From positions 18,071-31,198 of the forward strand of contig DKAR01000089.1 in the NCBI GenBank assembly GCA_002450895.1: DNA of 13,128 bases, given 5' to 3'. Below, in pieces: positions 7,154 to 13,128 of the stretch. The notes below the pieces were generated by a model. That model did no database searches and had not been told where the DNA came from. It worked only from the letters and a program-made list of their open reading frames with translations. Numbering within the stretch: the first letter of the stretch is position 1; each line of letters opens with the position of its first letter. This DNA comes from Proteobacteria bacterium UBA6921. Its GTDB lineage: Bacteria > Pseudomonadota > Gammaproteobacteria > SG8-11. The translations under genes were made by a program, and so were the position numbers.

Positions 7154-8401
7154 TCAATCCGGAAGAAGTTTTTCCCCCGCAAGCAAATCAGCGTAGGTCT
7201 CGCGTTGCCGGACAATATGATACTGGCTGCCGTCCACCATAACTTCCGCAGCGCGTGGTCGGGTGTTGTAGTTTGAGCTCATCGAAAATCCGTAAGCTCC
7301 CGCCGACAGCACGGCCAGTACATCACCCTGCGTCAGATTGAGTTCCCTTTGCTTGCCAAGGAAGTCTCCGGTTTCGCACACGGGGCCCACGACGTCGTAC
7401 GCTGTTGTCGCGCCCGAACGCGGCACGACCGGGACAATGTTTTGCCATGCACCGTAGAGCGACGGTCGAATCAGGTCATTCATTCCGGCATCGATGACCG
7501 CGAAATTCTTGTGCGGCGTGTGCTTCAGATACAACGTTCGGGTCAGCAGCACGCCGGCGTTACCCACGATGGCGCGCCCCGGCTCGATCATCAACTTGAA
7601 GGGGCGTTGCCCGACGCGTTGCAGGATCGCGGCGATATATTCCTGCGGTGTCGGCGGATTTTCGCCACGGTAATCAATGCCGAGCCCACCGCCAATGTCA
7701 AAATGCTCGATGTGAATGCCGCGCTGCGCGAGGCGATCCACGAGGGCCAGCATACGATCGAGCGCATCGCGAAACGGTGCGAGATCGGTTAATTGCGAGC
7801 CGATGTGGCAGTCGACGCCGACAATCCGCAGTGCGCCGAGTTTTTGTGCTTCCGCATACACGCGTTCCGCGTCTGCGATATCGATGCCGAATTTGTTTTC
7901 CTTCAGCCCGGTGGAGATGTACGGGTGTGTTTTGGCATCAACATCCGGGTTCACGCGCAGCGATATCGGCGCGCCCACTTTCAATACTTGCGCGACGCGA
8001 TTGATGACATGCAGCTCGGCTTCCGATTCAACGTTGAAGCACAGAATGCCGGTGCGCAAGGCAAACTCGATTTCGTCCGCGGTTTTTCCGACGCCGGAAA
8101 AAACAACTTTTTTCGGATCACCACCGGCCTTCAATACGCGCTCGAGCTCTCCGCGCGAGACGATGTCGAATCCGGACCCAAGGCGCGCCAAGACATTCAG
8201 CACTCCAAGATTGGAATTTGCCTTGACGGCATAACACACCAGATGTTCGCGCTGACCGAATGTGGAATCAAACGCCCGCCAGCGTGTTTCGATCGCGGCT
8301 CGTGAGTACACATAGCATGGAGTGCCGATCTCCCGCGCAATGCGCGCAAGACTGACGCCTTCGGCGTTCAGTTCGCCGTTGCGAAGTTCAATGAAGTTCA
8401 C
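7154..8401 (-). CDS. lysA: Diaminopimelate decarboxylase
   Basis: A 415-residue PLP enzyme that decarboxylates meso-diaminopimelate to L-lysine, the last step of lysine synthesis, in the cytoplasm. Residues seen: K60 in CYAVKAN, which forms the Schiff base with PLP; HIGSQ (199-203); the glycine-rich DIGGGLG (235-241); EPGRAIVG (273-280) for phosphate binding; the active-site CETGD (342-346) contributed across the dimer; and AGAYGFSMSSNYN (367-379). Length fits the family. The GTG start at 8401-8399 overlaps the lptM stop codon as GTGA, which matches the conserved N-terminus NFIEL and implies translational coupling; there is no good Shine-Dalgarno of its own. The frame stays open upstream, but there it runs through lptM in another frame and into the esterase gene. 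The usual neighbour dapF is not downstream; the PilZ gene converges there instead. Confidence 0.96.
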   Translation of the reverse strand: MNFIELRNGELNAEGVSLARIAREIGTPCYVYSRAAIETRWRAFDSTFGQREHLVCYAVKANSNLGVLNVLARLGSGFDIVSRGELERVLKAGGDPKKVVFSGVGKTADEIEFALRTGILCFNVESEAELHVINRVAQVLKVGAPISLRVNPDVDAKTHPYISTGLKENKFGIDIADAERVYAEAQKLGALRIVGVDCHIGSQLTDLAPFRDALDRMLALVDRLAQRGIHIEHFDIGGGLGIDYRGENPPTPQEYIAAILQRVGQRPFKLMIEPGRAIVGNAGVLLTRTLYLKHTPHKNFAVIDAGMNDLIRPSLYGAWQNIVPVVPRSGATTAYDVVGPVCETGDFLGKQRELNLTQGDVLAVLSAGAYGFSMSSNYNTRPRAAEVMVDGSQYHIVRQRETYADLLAGEKLLPD

Positions 8402-8526
8402 GGCGCGGCAGGAACGTGGATGGGCGGAGCTTTCGGCGGCGTCGGCAAAACCAGTGCGCCTTTGCGGCCGCAGGCGCCAAGCAACAGCGTTGTCGAAATT
8501 ACGGCAAGGAGAATGGCGTAGCGCAT
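8398..8526 (-). CDS. lptM: LPS translocon maturation chaperone LptM, small lipoprotein
   Basis: A 42-residue gene. The product begins MRYAILLAVIS and has a lipoprotein signal with lipobox LGAC, lipidated at C19. The mature part is CGRKGALVLPTPPKAPP and ends VPAAP, proline-rich as in YifL/LptM. The family pattern CGxKGxLxxP directly after the lipobox is present, and the position immediately before lysA is the classical gammaproteobacterial one. LptM is known to assist disulfide maturation of the outer-membrane LPS translocon LptDE; this protein has no cysteine other than the lipidated one. Its length is shorter than the E. coli form (67 residues) but complete. Its stop overlaps the lysA start by 4 bases, making an lptM-lysA operon. 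The Shine-Dalgarno is weak. Confidence 0.88.
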   Translation of the reverse strand: MRYAILLAVISTTLLLGACGRKGALVLPTPPKAPPIHVPAAP

Positions 8527-8552
8527 AAAGTTCCGGTTGGTTGAAGGCGCCG

Positions 8553-8558
8553 ATTATA
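8553..8558 (-). promoter_or_regulatory. Likely -10 element for the lptM-lysA operon
   Basis: The minus strand has a perfect TATAAT, 26 bases upstream of the lptM ATG, which would give a short leader. No close -35 match is seen at 16-18 bp spacing, so strength is uncertain. The hexamer lies in the 71 bp gap shared with the divergent esterase gene. Confidence 0.4.
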
Positions 8559-8597
8559 GCGACAATAGGTGCCGACAGGCACTTGCGGGGAAAAATT

Positions 8598-9254
8598 ATG
8601 CTGGAACGAATTACGCTGGAGCCAAAAGCGGCCCCAAACGCCGCCATCCTGTGGCTCCATGGGCTGGGTGCGGATGGCAATGACTTCGTGCCGATCGTGG
8701 ACGAGTTGGGTTTGCCGGCAGAAATACAGGCGCGTTTCGTGTTCCCGCATGCACCGCACCGTCCGATTTCCATCAACGCCGGCTACGTCATGCGTGGCTG
8801 GTATGACATTTATGAACTTCAATCATTGCGCCGCGAGGATGCAGAAGGAATTCGCGCGTCGCAGATGGAAATCGAATCGCTTATTGCTGAGCAGACGGCG
8901 GGCGGGATTCCTGCAAACCGGATCGTGTTGGCCGGATTCTCCCAAGGGGCGGCGATGGCGCTGCATACCGGACTGCGTCATTCCGAAACGCTTGCCGGAA
9001 TCGTCGCATTGTCCGGTTATCTCCCGTTTTCTGAATCGCTCGCGTCAGAAGTTCACGAAAAAAACAAGGCGACACCGATTTTTCTGGCGCATGGGACTCA
9101 TGACAATGTGGTTCCGCCGGCGTTGGGCGATCGCACGCGAAAGGCGTTGATGCAAGGCATGCATCCGGTCGAGTGGCACACCTATCCGATGCCGCACTCG
9201 GTTTGCGACGCTGAAATTTCGGATATCGGGGCGTTTCTGCGAAAAGTTCTTTAG
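8598..9254 (+). CDS. Carboxylesterase of the phospholipase/carboxylesterase (EstB-like) family
   Basis: A 218-residue alpha/beta hydrolase, the same length as the Pseudomonas carboxylesterase EstB. The catalytic triad is visible: nucleophile S115 in GFSQG (113-117), D169 in HGTHDNVVP (165-173) and H200 in PMPHSVC (197-203). The oxyanion region WLHGLGADG (19-27) and the segment RGWYDI (66-71) are also typical of the family. It has no signal peptide and should be cytoplasmic, hydrolysing short-chain carboxylic or thioester substrates; the physiological substrate is unknown. The ATG at 8598 is preferred because GGGGA lies 6 bases before it and it matches the family N-terminus; an earlier in-frame ATG at 8541 would add 19 residues that overlap the regulatory gap. 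It is divergent from lptM and converges on cyaA with a 27 bp gap and no visible terminator. Confidence 0.92.
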   Translation: MLERITLEPKAAPNAAILWLHGLGADGNDFVPIVDELGLPAEIQARFVFPHAPHRPISINAGYVMRGWYDIYELQSLRREDAEGIRASQMEIESLIAEQTAGGIPANRIVLAGFSQGAAMALHTGLRHSETLAGIVALSGYLPFSESLASEVHEKNKATPIFLAHGTHDNVVPPALGDRTRKALMQGMHPVEWHTYPMPHSVCDAEISDIGAFLRKVL

Positions 9255-9281
9255 GTTTCTCGCACGACTAACAACAGCTCG

Positions 9282-12110
9282 TTACAACTTTTCCAGCTCC
9301 TGGTTCAACCGGTCCTCGATGCGTTTCTTGTAGTTCAGGAAGTTGATCGTTTGCCAGGGATTCGCGGCGCTGTCACTCATTACGCTCTGCGGCAAGTCAA
9401 TGTCGGTGATGTAAATCGGATAGCGCAGGCCGCTGCTGCGAAGCGACAGCACAAATTTCGCTACTTCGTGGAACAGGGTAGTGCCGTACTCCAGTGTCGA
9501 GAACTCCTTGTCATCGCAAAAAATCGAGAACTGATTGCTGTCGGCGTCCGCATCGCTGATGACCTGCACGTCGAAGAACCGTCGCGGCGCAACATCTCGC
9601 GAGTCGTGGCGTGCGACCAGGTCGTAGCGTGACGACTTGCCTTTCACGATTTCGAAATACTGAACGGCAAGGTCCGACTCGGCGACGGAATTCTTGATGC
9701 GCTGCCGTACCAGCTCAAAGAACTTGTCGTAGTGGTTGATCAACGTGGCTTCGTCGTGGAATCCGGTGCGGTGGTGAAACAAAGAACCGTTTTCGTCCAT
9801 GACGTAGACATCAACGCTTTTTCCGGACCGCTCAAAAAAGAACTGAATGACGCCGCGACGATTCACCAGTGAAAGCGTCGGAAACGCGCTTTCCGTCAAG
9901 GCGTAGCGATCCACATGGAGTGCGCAGAAATACGGGCGCGATTCTCCCAGGTAACGCAACAGTTCGGCGAGTGATTCCTTCTTGTCATGGCTGAGGGTTC
10001 CATGATCACGGCGCAAGATGAGAAAGGATTGTTCGCATTGCAGCACGTAGATTACGTTGTCCCAGGCGCCGTCGCCGTAAAATGCGTCGATGATGTCGGT
10101 GAAGAGTTCCTCGAGCCGCCGCACAATGGCCGCGCCGTGATTCGAGGAGTAACTGTAAATTCGTGGGGGTGGCGGCAGCGCGCGCTGGCCGCCCTCGCCA
10201 ACGCCCCATTGCAGGTATTGCAGCAGGCAATCCATCAATCCGCCGACGCCCTGATATGCAAAGTGCAGCACTTCCTGCCACGTTGTAATGATCAGCTGGT
10301 CAAAAGTCAGTGCAAGATTCATCGCGAAACCGCTGTACTTCAGCACGTCAGTCCGGTTGCTGATGATGTCTCCACCCTGGCGTTTGCGTCGTCCCATCGG
10401 ATCGACACCGACATTGACGAAGACCAGGGACTGCGCCACGGCCGGGGGCTTCGACAGTGCCTCCATGCTGATGTTGGGTAATTCGCCGTTCGGATAGTTT
10501 TCGTCAAGGCAATCGATGATCGCGCGCAACTCCCGCATATTCAGTTCGCTGGTTTGCTCACGCACCGCCAGCAACGTATGTGAATTCATCAGACGATTGA
10601 AGTGTGACCATGCCACGAGACCAAACGCGCGCCCGGATCGCTTGAGCGGTGATTCCGCGCCGGGCTGTGCCAGTGGGCTGTCGCCATGGTGCAACAGAGT
10701 CCAGCTTTCCTGCCCATCCGGATTGGTCGATTCAACCAGTGTGAGGTGTGTTTCGATCAGGTTGGGCGCGATACCACGATTCACGATTTCAATTTTTCCC
10801 GCCTTACGCTCAAACGCTCCGTAGAGCTTGCGACCGAGAATCGTCAGGTCACGCTGGCTGATCTGGGAAAGTCGCGCATTTTTTCGGGCAAAGTCCGAAA
10901 GAAACATGTAACTGTTCGTTAATTCCTCGACAAGAATCTTGCGTTCCTTCAGGACGCGCTCGATCTTCCACGTATTGCGTGTGTCAAGAATGGTCAGGTA
11001 GGTGGTGTTCCAGTTCCATTTCTTGACCAGCGACTCCATCAATTCGCGCTGCCAATCCAGCTGTCGCGACGTTGCGTGCTGACTGAGCGCCATGTTCACC
11101 TTGAAGTAGAAGCAACGCCGCACAAGCTCGAGTCGTTGCGAGTCGCCGCTTCGCGCCATGAAATCGTCCAGCTTTTCGATCAGCATGATGTACGGGTCGA
11201 TCTTGTCGAGGCCTGCCTCGCCGTTGTAAATCGCCCGTTTGAAGCGCGCGCTCAGCAAATCGATTTTCGGAAACTCCTGGGCGTAGAGCTCCATGAGCAT
11301 GATCTTCAGCACGGACTTGTAGGGCGAGTCGATTCCCTTGTAGAGCTGCCATAGCGCGGCTCCGAAGAACTCTTCCGGCGGAATGGTGCTCAGTCCTCCG
11401 AAATCAATAATCTCATTGATGTTCACGAACCGGCGCCGAATCAGCGATTGAAGGTAGCTTTCGTAATCCGCTTCGTGTTCCGGTGGGACCAGCCACCAGG
11501 CCGGATAGCGACCGGCAATCAGCAGGCCGGTGCGATAAAACTCTTCGAGAAGAAGATTGTGCTGGGCCGTACCGCTGCTTTCGCCGCTGAGCGTAATGAC
11601 TTCGCCATTTTTGAACGTCACGGCGTTCATCATGAACACATGCAGCTCCAGCCCGATGCTGGCGCTCCATTCCTCGACCGCGTGGCAACGCTGCTGCAGC
11701 AGTTTCATTTGGGCGGCGGACATATCCGGCCGGTGGCAGAGCCAGAGATCGAAGTCACTCTTTTCGGAATAGGCGACGGTTCCGGTCGATCCCATCAGAA
11801 AAATTGACTGAATGTCGTGCGTTCGCATCGCGCGCTTCTTGTACTCAAAGGTCTTTGCAAAGCGCTTTGCCGCCTCAACACTCTTTTGCGTTGGCGAATA
11901 ATCGGAAATCCCGGATGGCGTGTCCTTCGATATGAAACCGGGCAAAAGAGGGTGATTCAGATGAAATAGTAAAGGCAGCAGGTCGAGAAAATCGCGCTGC
12001 CGCCAGCGAAGAACTTCCTGCACGCGACCGAGACGATCGCGATTCAGCATCAAGAAGCGCTGCTTGATCGCGCGAATTTCGGTGTCTTCGGTCAGAGGTT
12101 TTAGTTGCAT
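9282..12110 (-). CDS. cyaA: Class I adenylate cyclase
   Basis: A 942-residue cytoplasmic enzyme that converts ATP to cyclic AMP. The N-terminal catalytic region contains the nucleotidyltransferase signature GSTG (107-110), then SDFDLWLCH (118-126), with D119 and D121 as likely metal ligands. Recognisable family stretches continue through IDSPYKSVLKIMLMELYAQEFP, and the C-terminal half is the regulatory region typical of this class. It is longer than E. coli CyaA (848 residues) and close to the Pseudomonas length. The ATG at 12110-12108 is chosen because GAGG precedes it by 5 bases and the protein then begins MQLKPLTED; an in-frame ATG 21 codons upstream would add a low-complexity Arg/Ala-rich leader. 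It is divergent from the PAS-GGDEF gene across 240 bp. I looked for a CRP box (TGTGA-N6-TCACA) in that gap and found none. Regulation is therefore unresolved. Confidence 0.95.
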   Translation of the reverse strand: MQLKPLTEDTEIRAIKQRFLMLNRDRLGRVQEVLRWRQRDFLDLLPLLFHLNHPLLPGFISKDTPSGISDYSPTQKSVEAAKRFAKTFEYKKRAMRTHDIQSIFLMGSTGTVAYSEKSDFDLWLCHRPDMSAAQMKLLQQRCHAVEEWSASIGLELHVFMMNAVTFKNGEVITLSGESSGTAQHNLLLEEFYRTGLLIAGRYPAWWLVPPEHEADYESYLQSLIRRRFVNINEIIDFGGLSTIPPEEFFGAALWQLYKGIDSPYKSVLKIMLMELYAQEFPKIDLLSARFKRAIYNGEAGLDKIDPYIMLIEKLDDFMARSGDSQRLELVRRCFYFKVNMALSQHATSRQLDWQRELMESLVKKWNWNTTYLTILDTRNTWKIERVLKERKILVEELTNSYMFLSDFARKNARLSQISQRDLTILGRKLYGAFERKAGKIEIVNRGIAPNLIETHLTLVESTNPDGQESWTLLHHGDSPLAQPGAESPLKRSGRAFGLVAWSHFNRLMNSHTLLAVREQTSELNMRELRAIIDCLDENYPNGELPNISMEALSKPPAVAQSLVFVNVGVDPMGRRKRQGGDIISNRTDVLKYSGFAMNLALTFDQLIITTWQEVLHFAYQGVGGLMDCLLQYLQWGVGEGGQRALPPPPRIYSYSSNHGAAIVRRLEELFTDIIDAFYGDGAWDNVIYVLQCEQSFLILRRDHGTLSHDKKESLAELLRYLGESRPYFCALHVDRYALTESAFPTLSLVNRRGVIQFFFERSGKSVDVYVMDENGSLFHHRTGFHDEATLINHYDKFFELVRQRIKNSVAESDLAVQYFEIVKGKSSRYDLVARHDSRDVAPRRFFDVQVISDADADSNQFSIFCDDKEFSTLEYGTTLFHEVAKFVLSLRSSGLRYPIYITDIDLPQSVMSDSAANPWQTINFLNYKKRIEDRLNQELEKL

Positions 12111-12350
12111 GCCGCCTCGCGGGTACGCCAATCCGGGCAGCGCCCGACCTGCCGCGCGCCGCCTGCATGCCAAAGTGATCGGGCGCGGAAAAAAATACTT
12201 AAGCTCGGCAGGGGTCTGCGCATGGATTTTTTTTCGATGACGGTCGATTGGCGGTTAAGATGCTTGCGCCGTGACCGATAAAAGGGCTGAAAATCAGGGG
12301 AAGTGCCGCACGGCATGACATAAGGACATCACTGATAGGAGATTGAATCG
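12111..12350. other. Divergent intergenic region between cyaA and the PAS-GGDEF gene
   Basis: This is the longest non-coding stretch of the window (240 bp). It holds a perfect 5-bp stem with a 3-nt loop (CGGGC 12134-12138, GCCCG 12142-12146) in what would be the cyaA leader, two A/T runs, and the sigma-28-like element listed separately. A 71-codon frame on the minus strand (12101-12316) has no Shine-Dalgarno or recognisable motif and overlaps cyaA, so I treat it as non-coding. No clear cyaA promoter is seen. Confidence 0.45.
12255..12281 (+). promoter_or_regulatory. Candidate sigma-28 (FliA) promoter for the PAS-GGDEF gene
   Basis: TTAA (12255-12258), 15 bases, then ACCGATAA (12274-12281). 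The flagellar sigma consensus is TAAA-N15-GCCGATAA, so three of four and seven of eight bases match at the expected spacing. Transcription would start near 12288 and leave a leader of about 63 bases before the ATG at 12351. No sigma-70 promoter of comparable quality is seen nearby. Confidence 0.35.
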
Positions 12351-13128
12351 ATGCAGCCACTCAATGCGAATCTAGCCGAGCAGGTCCTGGGTGCAGCGCC
12401 CGTCGGAATCGTCGTCCTCGACGCCGACCGGAACGTGACCTGGGCCAACGCGCTGTTGCATTCATTTATCGGCGCGGAAAACGGCTCGCTGGTAGGCAAG
12501 AATTTTTCGCAGGCGACGGGACCGCTGATGCAGCGCGTCGTCGGGCAGGAAGGGCTTTATTACGTTGCGGCGGACGGGAAGCGCTCCGAGCGCTGGTTGC
12601 AATGCCGCGACCAGAATATTGACCGCGGCGCGGCGAAATATTTCGTTGACGTGACGGAGCTCCGCCGGGTCCAGGCGCTCCAGGAAAAAATTGCCGGCCA
12701 GTTGCAGGAGCTTGCGACGATCGATCCGGCGACCGGGCTATTCACCGCGCGCGCCATGATGCAGAACCTGGAACCGCTGGTGTCGCGCAGCCGCCGCTAC
12801 AGTAATCCGCTCTCCGTATTGGTGATGGTGGTTCAGGGAACATCGGCCGGCGCGGTCACGCCGCAAGTCTTGCTGGCGGTCGGCTACATGTTGAAAGACC
12901 AGTTGCGCTGGGCCGATGTCATCAGCCGAGTGGAATATAATCGCTTTATTATTATTCTTCCGGAAACGGGAAAAGAGGCCGGCGTGCATCTGGCGAATAA
13001 GTTATCAACCCAGGTTTCTGACCTTGAGGTTAATTTCAATGATACAAGCTTTAAACTGGATACGGCCTTCGGTGTAACTGGCTGGGAAAAAGGCAACGAT
13101 TCGGTATTGATGCTAAGGAAAGCCAACC
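12351..13128 (+). CDS. PAS domain protein with degenerate GGDEF domain, cut by the window edge
   Basis: An open frame of 259 codons that runs off the right edge. It starts with ATG preceded by AGGAGA (12337-12342) at 8-base spacing. Residues about 10-105 form a PAS domain (AAPVGIVVLDADRNVTWAN), followed by a short coiled linker (about 103-122) and a GGDEF-type domain that begins IDPATGLFTAR (124-134), the counterpart of the usual DPLTGLxNR. The signature GGDEF, expected just before the strand ending ILP, reads EYNRF (195-199). The motif that holds the substrate and metal is therefore lost, and the domain should not make cyclic di-GMP. It may instead bind a nucleotide, dimerise or regulate a further domain beyond the edge. 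There is no membrane segment in the visible part. The gene is divergent from cyaA. I am sure of the domains seen and do not know the full length or the C-terminal output. Confidence 0.85.
   Translation, partial: MQPLNANLAEQVLGAAPVGIVVLDADRNVTWANALLHSFIGAENGSLVGKNFSQATGPLMQRVVGQEGLYYVAADGKRSERWLQCRDQNIDRGAAKYFVDVTELRRVQALQEKIAGQLQELATIDPATGLFTARAMMQNLEPLVSRSRRYSNPLSVLVMVVQGTSAGAVTPQVLLAVGYMLKDQLRWADVISRVEYNRFIIILPETGKEAGVHLANKLSTQVSDLEVNFNDTSFKLDTAFGVTGWEKGNDSVLMLRKAN

Noticed and set aside
8526..8556. A sigma-28-like promoter before the esterase (TAAA and GCCGATTA)
   Set aside because: The spacer is 19 bases and not the required 15, and the TAAA overlaps the lptM start codon.
8402..8776. An N-terminal extension of lysA to 8776
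   Set aside because: The extension crosses lptM in another frame and the promoter region and runs antisense to the esterase gene. The family N-terminus begins at the GTG at 8401.
12111..12173. A cyaA start 21 codons further upstream
   Set aside because: The added residues are Arg/Ala/Gly-rich and unlike the family N-terminus, and the inner ATG has GAGG at suitable spacing.
12101..12316. A 71-codon minus-strand frame in the cyaA upstream region
   Set aside because: It has no Shine-Dalgarno or recognisable motif, has an Arg-rich composition and overlaps the cyaA start.
1..13128. Mobile elements, CRISPR arrays, tRNA or rRNA genes, and a defence system
   Set aside because: I found no transposase or integrase, no spaced repeat array, no RNA gene signature and no nuclease or toxin-antitoxin pair.

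Overview
The window looks like ordinary chromosome of a gammaproteobacterium of moderately high G+C whose order I cannot settle. The reasons are a class I (enterobacterial/Pseudomonas-type) adenylate cyclase, the small lipoprotein gene lptM overlapping lysA, and a YeiW-type cysteine-cluster protein. Coding density is very high, the longest stretch without a gene is 240 bp, and I see no insertion sequence, tRNA, rRNA, CRISPR array or phage gene.

Layout. At the left edge, a small cysteine-cluster protein (11-268, +) converges on and overlaps by 10 bp a NahK-like sugar kinase (259-1359, -). Next comes a two-gene sensory operon on the minus strand: a secreted PhnD-type periplasmic binding protein (3833-4675) followed 23 bp later by a hybrid histidine kinase with periplasmic loop, HAMP, PAS, HisKA, HATPase and receiver (1485-3809). 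A probable intrinsic terminator directly follows the kinase gene. A zinc metalloprotease lipoprotein with TPR repeats (4827-6380, -) is divergent from a PilZ-domain protein with a coiled-coil insert (6500-7144, +). The PilZ gene converges on lysA (7154-8401, -), which is translationally coupled to the 42-residue lipoprotein gene lptM (8398-8526, -). A carboxylesterase (8598-9254, +) is divergent from lptM and converges on cyaA (9282-12110, -). A PAS protein with a degenerate GGDEF domain (12351 onward, +, cut by the right edge) is divergent from cyaA, and a sigma-28-like promoter may lie in front of it.

How the genes fit together. Four genes concern signalling. The binding protein and hybrid kinase probably sense a periplasmic ligand as a pair, because no transporter permease or ATPase gene is present. 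PilZ and the PAS-GGDEF protein belong to the cyclic di-GMP world, and CyaA makes cAMP. Three genes serve the envelope or cell wall: LptM helps mature the LPS translocon, the M48/TPR lipoprotein probably handles outer-membrane protein quality control, and LysA makes lysine from meso-diaminopimelate. The sugar kinase, esterase and cysteine-cluster protein look like housekeeping or accessory enzymes. The most interesting candidates are the binding-protein/kinase pair, whose binding protein has an altered ligand loop, the PilZ protein with its split motif and long coiled coil, and the degenerate GGDEF gene with its possible flagellar-type promoter.
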